Assembly: GCF_007859955.1 (NCBI RefSeq)
Contig: NZ_SJPR01000001.1
Span: 265,806-329,805 of the forward strand
Direction: 5' to 3'
Length of the DNA: 64,000 nucleotides
DNA from: Botrimarina colliarenosi
Lineage (GTDB): Bacteria; Planctomycetota; Planctomycetia; Pirellulales; Lacipirellulaceae
Part shown: in pieces, positions 49,799 to 58,359 of the stretch
Layout of the letters: every line of letters starts with the position of its first letter
Numbering within the stretch: the stretch's first letter is position 1
Program-made: the position numbers and the translations under genes
Notes under the pieces: generated by a model
The model's database searches: none
What the model was told of the DNA's origin: nothing
The model's input: the letters and a program-made list of their open reading frames with translations, nothing else

Positions 49799-50659
49799 TT
49801 AGCGGCGGATCGTCTCGGAAAAGTCGAGGTGCGGATCGTTGGCCGCGACCCGGGCCCGGGTGTTGATGAGGGCCTTCGCCTGCAATTGCTCGAACGATTC
49901 ACCGCTGGTGACCAGCAGGCCCTCTTTGTAAGCGCTCTCCGCCGACAGCCCCGGCAGCAGCACGCCGATGTCGTAGACGACCCGGTTGGGGCGGATCCGG
50001 TTGACGCTGTCGGCGATGTTCGTCGTGCAGTTGTTGGTGAGCAGGTTGTAGAACTCGGGCTTCTCGGCGAGGCCGTTGGCGCGCTCGAGCATGTCGACCA
50101 GCAGGTCGCGGGCCGCCTCGGGCGAGGCGGTCGTCCGGTAGAGATAGGTTGGGCCGTCGTAGGTGACCGCGTTGCGGTAAAGCAGGTCACGCTCGTCGGC
50201 GACGACGTACATGATCTCGTACTCGCGGCCGAGGCCGAGGATCGGGTTGAATTTCTCTTCGCCCTTCTCCTTGCGGACCTCGACGCTGACGACCAAGTGC
50301 TGCGGCTTGGCGAGCGGCGGCGTCGGGGCGAATTCGAAGCTCACCAGCGTATGCGCGAGGGCCGGCACGGGGCCGAACGGCATCGTCACGAAGTCGACGC
50401 CGCGCAATTGCCGCAGGTCGTAGGTGCGGTCCTCGTGATCGACGACGTACTCGCCCGGCGCGAGGTGCTTGCAGTAACGGACGTTCTTGATCGCGACCTG
50501 ATCGCCCTTGATCTTCGCCGTGGGCAGCACCGCTTGGTCGGGCGCCCAGTCGCGATGATTGGAGGGGGCGACCCGCTCCTCGACGGTCCGGCAACCCGCT
50601 AGCGCAATCGCGAGCAGCAGCAACGCTATCGAGCGGCGGTTGAGCGGGGAGGCGTGCAT
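49799..50659 (-). CDS. Lipoprotein of the DUF4105 (Lnb N-terminal periplasmic) type
   Basis: A 286-residue lipoprotein: signal with lipobox LAIALAGC (Cys23). The DUF4105-type domain runs from about residue 55 to 280, with VDFVTMPFGPVPALAHTLVS, YEIMYVVADERDLLYRNAVT and EFYNLLTNNCTTNIADSVNR; the NNCTTN block with its Cys is the family signature. The family's function is not settled; the Cys/His set hints at a thiol or hydrolase chemistry. It lies divergent to the MscS gene and upstream of oleC on the same strand (48-base gap), so it may be in the same transcript. Confidence 0.85.
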   Translation of the reverse strand: MHASPLNRRSIALLLLAIALAGCRTVEERVAPSNHRDWAPDQAVLPTAKIKGDQVAIKNVRYCKHLAPGEYVVDHEDRTYDLRQLRGVDFVTMPFGPVPALAHTLVSFEFAPTPPLAKPQHLVVSVEVRKEKGEEKFNPILGLGREYEIMYVVADERDLLYRNAVTYDGPTYLYRTTASPEAARDLLVDMLERANGLAEKPEFYNLLTNNCTTNIADSVNRIRPNRVVYDIGVLLPGLSAESAYKEGLLVTSGESFEQLQAKALINTRARVAANDPHLDFSETIRR

Positions 50660-50782
50660 GACGGCTGCGGAGGCTAGGCGTCTGGCTGGGGCGACGCAAC
50701 GCCAACGGTCTTGCCCCGGGGGTCGGCCATTTGCTAACAGCCAGCCGATTCGTCTCTCTCGCTCTTGCTCAGGATTGCTGGC

Positions 50783-51706
50783 ATGGCTGCCGAAGAAACT
50801 GCCCAAACCACCGTCACCGCCGCCGAGCGGTTCGACGCCGCGTTGCAGCTGCTGATGTCGGGTCAGTTCAGCGCGCTGACGCCCGACGATTGGAAGCTCG
50901 TCGCGATTCAGGGGGGCATGCGGGTCGCCCTGGTGCTCGTAATCCTCTTCCTGGCGTTGACGTTCGCCGGCTGGGCCTCCGCGGCGGTGCGGGCGAGCCT
51001 CACGCGGATGAAGTTCGACCCAACGCTCACCAAGTTCCTCGCCAAACTGGCCCGCTGGGGCGTCTTGTTGCTAGCGGGGCTCAGCAGCATCAGTTACGTC
51101 GGCGTCGAGACGGCAAGCTTTGCGGCCGTGCTGGGCGCCACGGGCTTCGCCATTGGCTTAGCCTTCCAAGGGACGCTCTCCAACTTCGCCGCCGGCGCGA
51201 TGCTGCTGCTGTTCCGGCCGTTCAAGGTAGGCGATGTCGTGAACATCGGCGGCCAACTCGGTAAGGTCGACGAGATCGAGTTATTCACCACGTCGCTCGA
51301 TACGTTCGACAACCGTCGGATCATCCTGCCCAACGGCGCCGTCTTCGGCGCGACGATCGAGAACATCACGCACCACCCGGTCCGCCGCATCGACATTGAG
51401 GTGGGGGCCGAGTATCGCGCCGATATCGACGAGACTCGCGCGGCGCTGGAGCGCGCCGTCGCGATAACACCCGGGGTGCTCTCGAACCCCGAGCCAGCGG
51501 TGGTCCTGCTGGGCCTCGGCGCTTCGAGCGTCGACTGGTGCGTGCGCGGCTGGGCGCCGACGCCCGACTTCCTCACGGTGAAGCAGGCGCTGATCCGCTC
51601 GGTTAAGGTCGGCCTCGACGAGGCGGGTGTCGGCATCCCGTTCCCGCAGATGGAGATCCACGTCAACGAGCCGATCGAGATGAAATCCGGCAAACGCGCG
51701 GCGTAG
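50783..51706 (+). CDS. mscS: Small-conductance mechanosensitive channel (MscS family)
   Basis: A 307-residue channel protein. Helices at about 45-68, 86-104 and the pore helix TM3 with GATGFAIGLAFQGTLSNFAA, followed by the cytoplasmic vestibule beta domain (FRPFKVGDVVNIGGQLGKVD, LDTFDNRRIILPNGAVFGAT, ITHHPVRRIDIEVGAEYR) and the C-terminal alpha/beta domain. It opens at high membrane tension to release osmolytes. Short-form MscS with three helices. The ATG at 50783 (MAAEETAQ) is preceded by CAGGAT; a TTG at 50765 is possible but less likely. A 22-bp palindrome arm starts at its stop codon. Confidence 0.93.
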   Translation: MAAEETAQTTVTAAERFDAALQLLMSGQFSALTPDDWKLVAIQGGMRVALVLVILFLALTFAGWASAAVRASLTRMKFDPTLTKFLAKLARWGVLLLAGLSSISYVGVETASFAAVLGATGFAIGLAFQGTLSNFAAGAMLLLFRPFKVGDVVNIGGQLGKVDEIELFTTSLDTFDNRRIILPNGAVFGATIENITHHPVRRIDIEVGAEYRADIDETRAALERAVAITPGVLSNPEPAVVLLGLGASSVDWCVRGWAPTPDFLTVKQALIRSVKVGLDEAGVGIPFPQMEIHVNEPIEMKSGKRAA

Positions 51707-51822
51707 GGTCCGCTGTGCGGACCGTGTCGAGCGGCGTACGAAATAAGAAGTCGTGTCAAAGCCCCAGGCTGCCCGAGGCTAGCGCCTGCGGCTCAAGAAA
51801 ACGGTCCGCACAGCGGACCCTA
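51704..51822. repeat. Palindrome with 22-bp perfect arms between mscS and mutY ends
   Basis: tagggtccgctgtgcggacc + gt (51704-51725) is the exact reverse complement of 51801-51822. Each arm contains the stop codon of one of the two convergent genes. The loop holds an R3-like fragment (gaggctagcgcctgcggctc). Confidence 0.95.
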
Positions 51823-52914
51823 CAAGAGCTTGGCCAGCTTGCGGCCGGTGACGCTCAGCGGCAGGTCGGACAACTCGGCTGGCTTGATCCACTTTGCCGA
51901 GCCGCGCACGCGGCCGCCGTTGTGGGCCGCTTCGTAGCACTCCAGCGTGATGCGGAACCGCGTCACGCCATGCTTGATCGTGGTGATTAGGGCGCCGGGT
52001 TCACAGGTAATTCCGGTTTGGTCGGCGACCTTCTCCGTCAGCTCTTTCTTCGCGAAGAGCGGTCCCTCGGAGTCGATCGCGAAGCGGGGAAAATCCCATA
52101 GCCCGGCCCAGCGCTCGCCCTCGGCGCACTGACGCACCAGCACCGTCGCCCCTTTGCGGACGACAACGGCCGCCTCGCGGGCGTCGCTGAATTTCAGCTT
52201 CTTCGTCGTCGGGGCAAGGCGGTTGACCGACCCTTCGGCGCGGGCCCGACAGAGCTTCTCCACGGGGCAGGCGTCACACTTCGGCTCGACCGGCGTGCAA
52301 ACCAGCGCACCGAGCTCCATCAGTGCTTGATTGAATCGGGCGACCTCCTTGGCCGGCAGCAGCTCCTCGGCGAGGCCCCACAGGCGGCGTTGGCCGGCGC
52401 TGGAGGTCGGTTCGCCGTCGTACGCGACGAGGCGTGTAAACAGGCGGATGGTGTTGGCTTCGAGGATCGGAGCCGACTTGTCGTAGGCGATCGAGACGAT
52501 CGCCCCCGCCGTGTAGCGGCCAATGCCCGGCAGCGTCAGCAGGGTCGCGACGTCGCCCGGCATTTTGCCGTCGTGCTCGGCGACGACCTGCTTGGCCGCG
52601 GCATGCAGCGACCGGGCCCGGCGGTAATAGCCGAGCCCTTCCCAGAGTCGCAGCACGTCTTGCTCGTCGGCGGCGGCGAGCGCGGCGACCGTGGGGAAGG
52701 CCGTTGTGAACCGTTCGAAGTAGGGCCGCACCGTGTCGACTTGCGTCTGCTGCAGCATCACCTCGCTGACCCACACCCGATACGGATCGCGCGAGCGGCG
52801 CCACGGCAAGTCGCGGGCGTGCTTGCCGTACCAGGCGAGCAACCGCCGTCGGAACGCGCGCTTCCAGTCAGCGGCTAACGGCTCGGCGATCGCGGCTTCG
52901 CTGCGGCGCGTCAC
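51820..52914 (-). CDS. mutY: A/G-specific adenine glycosylase MutY
   Basis: A 364-residue base-excision-repair enzyme that removes A opposite 8-oxoG. Blocks: DPYRVWVSEVMLQQTQVDTV with catalytic Glu51, the helix-hairpin-helix TLLTLPGIGRYTAGAI, the [4Fe-4S] loop C-x6-C-x2-C-x5-C (CTPVEPKCDACPVEKLC), and a C-terminal NUDIX-like domain (KGATVLVRQCAEGERWAGLW). The position of the catalytic Asp (LDGNV in E. coli) reads ILEANTIRLFTR, with Glu-Ala instead of Asp-Gly; this needs an alignment. The start is GTG at 52914, inside a GTGA overlap with the gene upstream, so translation is coupled. Confidence 0.93.
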   Translation of the reverse strand: MTRRSEAAIAEPLAADWKRAFRRRLLAWYGKHARDLPWRRSRDPYRVWVSEVMLQQTQVDTVRPYFERFTTAFPTVAALAAADEQDVLRLWEGLGYYRRARSLHAAAKQVVAEHDGKMPGDVATLLTLPGIGRYTAGAIVSIAYDKSAPILEANTIRLFTRLVAYDGEPTSSAGQRRLWGLAEELLPAKEVARFNQALMELGALVCTPVEPKCDACPVEKLCRARAEGSVNRLAPTTKKLKFSDAREAAVVVRKGATVLVRQCAEGERWAGLWDFPRFAIDSEGPLFAKKELTEKVADQTGITCEPGALITTIKHGVTRFRITLECYEAAHNGGRVRGSAKWIKPAELSDLPLSVTGRKLAKLL

Positions 52915-54824
52915 GGCTGGCTGGGACGCGGCAGCGGCACCGTCTTGCGGGCCCAGACGACGCGTTGGGCGTCGCCCTCGTAGCCAGCGATCCACTCGCG
53001 GGGGTTCTCGACCACAACGCCGATGACGCCGACTTCGGTCGCCCCGGAGTTGAGGAAGCGTTCGGCGTCGATCGGCTTCTCCATGACGACCGGCACCGCT
53101 TGATCGCCGATCCGGAATTGGTACTGGATCACTTGGCCAGCGCGCGAAACGTCCTCCGGTGAGCCCGCGAAGAAGACGCCGCCGTGCGGTCGCCCTGTCC
53201 ATGCGATCCACGGGCCGGCGATTTGTCGCGATTCGTCACGGGCCCGTTGTTCCCGCAGTAGCCGCTTGAACGTGTCGGCCGCTTGTAGCTCGGCCGTCAT
53301 GAGGCTCATGTCGCTGGTGTCGAGCAGCGTCAGCACCTGAGCCAGGTAACAGAGCCGGGCGTAGTGCTGCCCCATCGCGGAGACTTGCTCCGGGTCGGCG
53401 AGCGTCCCTGTCGCGAAGGCGCGGGCGGCCGCCTCGGCCGGGTCAAACGCCTCGGCAAGCTCCGTGGCGCCATAGCGGGGGGCGTTCACCAAACCGACCT
53501 GGGTCGACGGCGTCGGCGGCTCTGACATCGCGTTGGCGCCATCCTCGGGCAGCGCAAACTCGCTCGGCTCGGCGGGCGCCGGCGTCGACGCCATGGCGTA
53601 GCGATCGGCGGCAGGCTGCGGCGTGGTTTGCGGTTGCGTAGCCGGTTCGCTCGGGGCGGGCGCCGGCGCGAGAAACGGGTCGGCCGGCGTCTCGGTCGGC
53701 ATCTCACTTGGCGTCTCGGCAGCCGGGGACGTCGTCGTCTCGGCCGCTGGCGGCGTCACCTCACGGGGCGCCGACGGCGGGAGATCGAACTCCGGCTCGT
53801 CGGCCGTGCCTTTATTGAAACTGGCGGGCTGGGTCGCCGGGTCGCGGATCGGCTCCGTCGGGGCGAACGGCGCCGGCGGCTCTTCCGCAGCGGCTTGGGT
53901 CGTGACGGGAGGCTCGACCGACGCTTCCTCGGCCGGCCGCTCGTTCGCGAGCAGCCGGCCCTCGGGATCGGCGAGCTGCGCGACGGCCTCGTCCGATGGC
54001 CAGGTCGTCACGAGGTACGCCGCCGGTACGATCACCAGCAGCAGTCCCGCCGCCGTACTGAAGAGCCCGCGCCAACGACCGCACTTCGGCGCCGGGGCCG
54101 TCAAAGACTCGAGGCGGAACGGCTCGGGCGTCGGCTCTTCGGCAGCGGGCGCCTCGTCGTGGTTCGACAACTCGAGCGACACCCCCTCGGTCTCCTCCGT
54201 CGGTTCGCTCAGCGCGGTCGAGCCGAAGTCGAACCGGAAGTCGGCCAGAGTATCTAAGCCTTGCTGCTCGTTCTCGGCGGGTTCAGCTGCGACTTCCTCG
54301 TCAGTGAGAAGAGCGGCAACCTCAGGCGTTTCGACGTTGGCGGCAAAGCTGTTGGGCTTCCAACCGAGCGATTCGGAAAGCGAGCGTCTTCCTTCCGCCT
54401 GATTCGGCTGAGCAGATCGCGGGGCCGCCTCCGAAGAGTGGTGCTCTGAACGCGACAGCCACTCGGCTACGGTCGGCGCCTTGGACGGTTCCGGAGTGGC
54501 GGGCGGTTCGGTCGGCGGCTCGTCAGCGGTGACAACAATCTCCTCAACTTCCTCAGCGGCCGCTTCCAACTTGACGGGCAGCGGAGGAACCGGCTCAGGA
54601 GACGCTTCGGGAGTCGGCGTCGGCTCTTCGACTTTCACTTCAACCGGAGCGGCGACGCCCAACTCAACGATCGCTAGCGACGCGACCGCCGACGGGGCCT
54701 CGCACGCAGGACAGGCGATCTCGCCGTCGGTCGCGTAGACCGCAAAGAGCTGGCCACAGTGTTGGCACTCCGCCACTCGCAAAGCCGGAGCGGAGGATGG
54801 GAGCGTAGCGGGGGCGTTCGGCAT
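52911..54824 (-). CDS. Zinc-ribbon, Pro/Ala-rich membrane protein of unknown function
   Basis: A 637-residue protein. An N-terminal zinc ribbon (AECQHCGQLFAVYATDGEIA then CPACEAP, residues 19-42) is followed by a long Pro/Glu/Ala-rich region, a single membrane helix at about 250-275 (LFSTAAGLLLVIVPAAYLVT), a second disordered stretch (Pro/Thr/Ala, 280-460), and a folded C-terminal domain of about 170 residues (NAPRYGATELAEAFDPAEAA, LLDTSDMSLMTAELQAADTF, GGVFFAGSPEDVSRAGQVIQ). Topology: ribbon in the cytosol, C-terminal domain outside. The last 4 bases overlap mutY's GTG. Its function is not known. Confidence 0.75.
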   Translation of the reverse strand: MPNAPATLPSSAPALRVAECQHCGQLFAVYATDGEIACPACEAPSAVASLAIVELGVAAPVEVKVEEPTPTPEASPEPVPPLPVKLEAAAEEVEEIVVTADEPPTEPPATPEPSKAPTVAEWLSRSEHHSSEAAPRSAQPNQAEGRRSLSESLGWKPNSFAANVETPEVAALLTDEEVAAEPAENEQQGLDTLADFRFDFGSTALSEPTEETEGVSLELSNHDEAPAAEEPTPEPFRLESLTAPAPKCGRWRGLFSTAAGLLLVIVPAAYLVTTWPSDEAVAQLADPEGRLLANERPAEEASVEPPVTTQAAAEEPPAPFAPTEPIRDPATQPASFNKGTADEPEFDLPPSAPREVTPPAAETTTSPAAETPSEMPTETPADPFLAPAPAPSEPATQPQTTPQPAADRYAMASTPAPAEPSEFALPEDGANAMSEPPTPSTQVGLVNAPRYGATELAEAFDPAEAAARAFATGTLADPEQVSAMGQHYARLCYLAQVLTLLDTSDMSLMTAELQAADTFKRLLREQRARDESRQIAGPWIAWTGRPHGGVFFAGSPEDVSRAGQVIQYQFRIGDQAVPVVMEKPIDAERFLNSGATEVGVIGVVVENPREWIAGYEGDAQRVVWARKTVPLPRPSQP

Positions 54825-55008
54825 CGTTTGCGATCCTTCGGGCCGAGGCGGGGGCGTCGGGCCACCGGTGGGGCGGGGGACGCGATCCTGCGTCGCCCGA
54901 TATTCTCACCGGATCGCCCCGGCAGACCACCCCGAATCGTCCCGATCGTGCCAATCCGGCCCGCCGGCGCCAGCATTGCAACCGTTGCGACCCGCAAGGT
55001 TTGCCAGG

Positions 55009-56520
55009 CTAGAAGCCATAGAGCGGCGCAAACTTCGCTCGTAGGCGGCGCATCAGCGGCTCGTGCGAGAGTGGCTTACCCGTCACTCGCTCGACCAACT
55101 GGCTCGCCGACAGTCGTTGCCCGACCGAATGGATGTGCTCGCGCAGCCACCCCAGGAGTGGGGCGAACTCACCTTCGGCAAACATCGCCTCGAGATCGCC
55201 GAGGTCCGCCTCGGCTTGGTCAAAGAATTGCGCCGCGTAGAGGTTCCCGAGCGAGTAGGTCGGGAAGTAGCCGAACAAGCCGGCGCTCCAGTGCACGTCC
55301 TGCAAACAGCCGTTGGCGTCGCTGGGGGGCGTGATGCCGACGATCGACGCGTAAGCCTCGTTCCATGCGGCAGGCAGGTCGGCTGGGGCGAGGGTCCCTT
55401 CGATCATTGCCCGCTCGAGCTCGAAACGCACGATGACATGGAGGTTGTAAGTCGCCTCGTCGCTCTCGGTGCGGATCAGCGAGGGGCGAGCCTCGTTCAC
55501 GGCAAAGTACCACGCCTCGGGATCGACCCCCTTCATCGCGGCGGGGAACGCCTTGCCCAGAGGGTCGAAGAAGTGACGCCAGAAGCCTTGGCTGCGGCCA
55601 ACGAGGTTCTCCCACATCCGCGATTGCGACTCGTGGATGCCCAGCGAGATCGCCTCGCCCGGCGGCAGACCGAACCAGTCGGCGGGTAAGCCCTGCTCGT
55701 AGAGGCCGTGGCCCGTCTCGTGCAGCGTGCTGAAGAACGCGTCGGCGAAGTCGTTCTCTTGGTAACGCGTCGTCATCCGCACGTCACGCGGACCCGCGCC
55801 GCCGCAGAACGGGTGCGCCGTCACGTCGAGCCGGCCCGAATCAAAATCGAAGCCGACCTTTGCCGCGGCCGCTTTGCCGAAGGCCGTCTGCTGGTCAACG
55901 CAGAAGCTCTTCCGCACCAACTCGCTCGGGGCGGTCCGGTCGCTGCCGACGATCTGTTGCACCAACGGCGCCAACTCGGCCCGCAGCCCCGCGAGCACCC
56001 GGCCGACCGACGCGGCGGTCTCGCCCGGCTCGTAGTCTTCGATCAGCGCGTCGTAGGGGGAATCTCCGTAGCCGAACGCCTCGGCCTTTTGGCGCTGGAG
56101 GTGGAGGGTCTTTTCGAGCCACGGCAAGAACAGGGCGAAATTGTCCGCCTTGCGGGCGTCGGTCCAGGCGTGGTGCGCCTTGCTGCTGGTGCGGGCGATC
56201 TCCTCGACGAGGTCGCCCGGCAAGCGTGTCTCGCGGTCGTAGCGGCGGGACATCTCGCGCACGCAGCAGCCGATATCGCCCTCGGGGTCGCTCGCTTCGT
56301 CTGAATCCCGGAGTTCGGCGAGCCAGTCGCCCAACTCCGGCGCGGTGCTCAGGCGATGCGCAACGCCGGCGAGGTACGCCTGCTGCTCGGCACGCCAGTC
56401 GCCGCCTGCCGGCGGGAGGTACGTCAGCTCGTCCCATTCGACGAGGCCCGAGATCGACGCAACCAGGGCGGTCTCGCGGGCGTGGGCGCGAAGCTTGTCG
56501 AACGTTTCGGCGGTGGACAT
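55009..56520 (-). CDS. M32-family carboxypeptidase (thermostable carboxypeptidase type)
   Basis: A 503-residue metallocarboxypeptidase of family M32. The zinc site HETGH (His267, Glu268, His271) sits in FFSTLHETGHGLYEQGLPAD, with the downstream HESQSRMWEN for the third ligand. DVRMTTRYQENDFADAFF and the GVDPEAWYFAVNEARPSLIR, ATYNLHVIVRFELERAMIEG blocks are typical. These enzymes trim C-terminal residues of peptides in the cytosol. Length matches the family (about 500). Start at 56520 (MSTAETFDKL). Confidence 0.95.
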   Translation of the reverse strand: MSTAETFDKLRAHARETALVASISGLVEWDELTYLPPAGGDWRAEQQAYLAGVAHRLSTAPELGDWLAELRDSDEASDPEGDIGCCVREMSRRYDRETRLPGDLVEEIARTSSKAHHAWTDARKADNFALFLPWLEKTLHLQRQKAEAFGYGDSPYDALIEDYEPGETAASVGRVLAGLRAELAPLVQQIVGSDRTAPSELVRKSFCVDQQTAFGKAAAAKVGFDFDSGRLDVTAHPFCGGAGPRDVRMTTRYQENDFADAFFSTLHETGHGLYEQGLPADWFGLPPGEAISLGIHESQSRMWENLVGRSQGFWRHFFDPLGKAFPAAMKGVDPEAWYFAVNEARPSLIRTESDEATYNLHVIVRFELERAMIEGTLAPADLPAAWNEAYASIVGITPPSDANGCLQDVHWSAGLFGYFPTYSLGNLYAAQFFDQAEADLGDLEAMFAEGEFAPLLGWLREHIHSVGQRLSASQLVERVTGKPLSHEPLMRRLRAKFAPLYGF

Positions 56521-56731
56521 AGGCGGCTACCAGAGCGAGCGGAAGCGAAACAATTGGTGTAAGGGATCTCCGACCACGGCTCATGGCGTCCAAACCACAA
56601 CCGCGTCGAACGCGTAATCGGGGTCGGTGACCCCTCCCCCAACCACTTCTTCGCTAGAGTAGGACACCACGCGCCTTCACCCTAGCCCCGCCGCGGCTGC
56701 GAACCGTAGCGACTAACCGTCAACCGCTCCC

Positions 56732-57436
56732 ATGCTCGACGTCCTCGTCATCGCCCCCCACCCCGACGACGCCGAGCTAGGCGTCGGCGGCGCGATCCTC
56801 AAGCTGCAGCAGGAGGGCAAACGGGTCGGCGTCCTCGACCTCACGTCGGGCGAACCAACGCCGCACGGTTCGCTCGAGACCCGCGCCCGGGAGACCGCCA
56901 CCGCGACCGAGGCGCTCGGCCTGGAGTGGCGAGAGAACCTCGGCCTCCCCAACCGCTCGCTCGAGGCGACGCTCGAGAATCGGGCGAAACTCGCCAATGT
57001 GATCCGCCGCGAAAAGCCGCAGTGGCTGTTCGCTCCCTACTGGGAGGACGCCCACCCCGACCACGCGGCCGCGACCCAACTGGTTGAGGGCGCCCGGTTC
57101 TGGGCCAAGCTCACGAAGACCGACCAGCCGGGGCAGCCCGATCTGTCGGGCGAACCTCACCACCCGACACGGGTCTATTACTACTACTGCGTCCACCTGA
57201 AGCTGGCCCCCCAGCCGGCGTTCGTGCTCGACATCAGCGACGTCTGGGAGCAAAAGCTGGCGTCGATCCGCTGCTACGAGAGCCAATTCATCACCGGCCG
57301 ACCCACCAATCCGTCGTTCCTCGATCGGCTCCGCGACGAAGCCGCCTACTGGGGCAAATCGATCGGCACGGCTTACGGCGAGCCGATCACCACGCGCGAA
57401 CCGCTCGGGCTGGCCCGGCTCGACGGGCTCGTTTAG
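56732..57436 (+). CDS. bshB1: Bacillithiol biosynthesis deacetylase BshB1-like
   Basis: A 234-residue PIG-L/LmbE-type zinc deacetylase. APHPDDAELGVGG (His10, Asp13) and the DAHPDHAAA block make the metal site; GEPTPHGSLETRARE and the RPTNPSFLDRL region match the BshB1 subgroup, which removes the acetyl from GlcNAc-malate in bacillithiol synthesis. bshA and bshC are not adjacent, so the pathway cannot be confirmed from this window, but the sequence is a good fit. It reads toward the tRNA genes. Confidence 0.88.
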   Translation: MLDVLVIAPHPDDAELGVGGAILKLQQEGKRVGVLDLTSGEPTPHGSLETRARETATATEALGLEWRENLGLPNRSLEATLENRAKLANVIRREKPQWLFAPYWEDAHPDHAAATQLVEGARFWAKLTKTDQPGQPDLSGEPHHPTRVYYYYCVHLKLAPQPAFVLDISDVWEQKLASIRCYESQFITGRPTNPSFLDRLRDEAAYWGKSIGTAYGEPITTREPLGLARLDGLV

Positions 57437-57558
57437 CGGACCTGGTGGACCCGCTTGCGGGTCGCTCCCCTAGCCGCCATAATCTGCGATTCCCGCACAC
57501 GGCACGCCTCGGCTGGCCGTTGGGAACCGCAGCGGCCGATAGTTCAAGGCCTAGCGGC

Positions 57559-57634
<76 letters not shown>

Positions 57635-57719
57635 TGCGGAGGCGTGAGGCGTGAGACCTGAGGCTAGAGCCGGCGGCAGTCGCCTCGATCCTGCGGCCTC
57701 ACGCCTCAAGCCTCCCTCC

Positions 57720-57793
57720 GGCGGCGTAGCTCAGTTGGTTAGAGCAGCGGAATCATAATCCGCGTGTCGGGGGTTCGAGTCCCTCCGCCGCTA
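57720..57793 (+). tRNA. tRNA-Met (anticodon CAT)
   Basis: Cloverleaf of 74 bases: acceptor ggcggcg / cgccgct, D-arm gctc...gagc, anticodon stem gcgga / tccgc with loop atcataa giving CAT, T-arm gggg-ttcgagt-ccctc. It looks like an elongator Met tRNA; an Ile2 (lysidine-modified CAT) identity cannot be fully excluded by eye. It lacks encoded CCA. Confidence 0.9.
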
Positions 57794-58359
57794 CTGTTTC
57801 TCGGGCGGTCTTGGCTTGGCTTTGCCAAGACCTCGCCACGCATGTTTTTCGGTGGCGTTGGCTTTCTTGGCTGCGTTTGCGCAACGTGCTTTCTCTTGGT
57901 CGGTGCTGTTTTATGATCAGCCCGCGATCGGCCTAGTGAACTTTCTCCCGGCGTTTGGGGTCCCTTCCGCGTGCTGATTGAGCAGGCCTGCTGGGCTTCG
58001 GTGCGAGGGTCGCGTCCGGCTGGCATCTCGCCCGGATGGTCACCTCGTTGCCCAGTGCCCTCTTGGGTAAGCGTTCCGCAGGCGATTAACGCGGCCACCC
58101 GCAGCTGCGAGGGTAGTTGCCCGGTTTTTGTCAAAGATTTCGCGCTCCCCTGGCCACTGCAGCGAACCTTTTGTTAGGTTGCAGCGTTTTAGACGGATAG
58201 TCAAAAAAGGTCCGCAACGGCTTATCCCCCTTGCCTGTAAGGATTTACTGTTGTTCAACGGCTTGACAACAGACGCCTTCGACTGGCTCAGCCTGAGCGC
58301 TAGCGGTCGCCGCTAACGTTCGGCGCCCCACCCGCCGCCCCGCCTCCGAGACCCTCCCC
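57794..58359. other. Gap upstream of the RND operon
   Basis: 566 bases with no supported gene. A partial inverted repeat near 58159-58184 (gcagcgaacct facing aggttgcag) about 175 bases before the adaptor start could be a repressor site, but this is weak. A minus-strand open frame overlapping the tRNA was rejected. Confidence 0.5.

Noticed and set aside
57739-58134. 131-codon minus-strand open frame ending SGGGTRTPDTRIMIPLL
   Set aside because: Its C-terminus is the reverse of the tRNA-Met gene, a well-known translation artefact; no family-like sequence upstream.
58159-58184. Inverted repeat as a repressor operator for the RND operon
   Set aside because: Arms are short (about 7 bases plus a bulge) and no regulator gene is nearby; mentioned only in the gap note.
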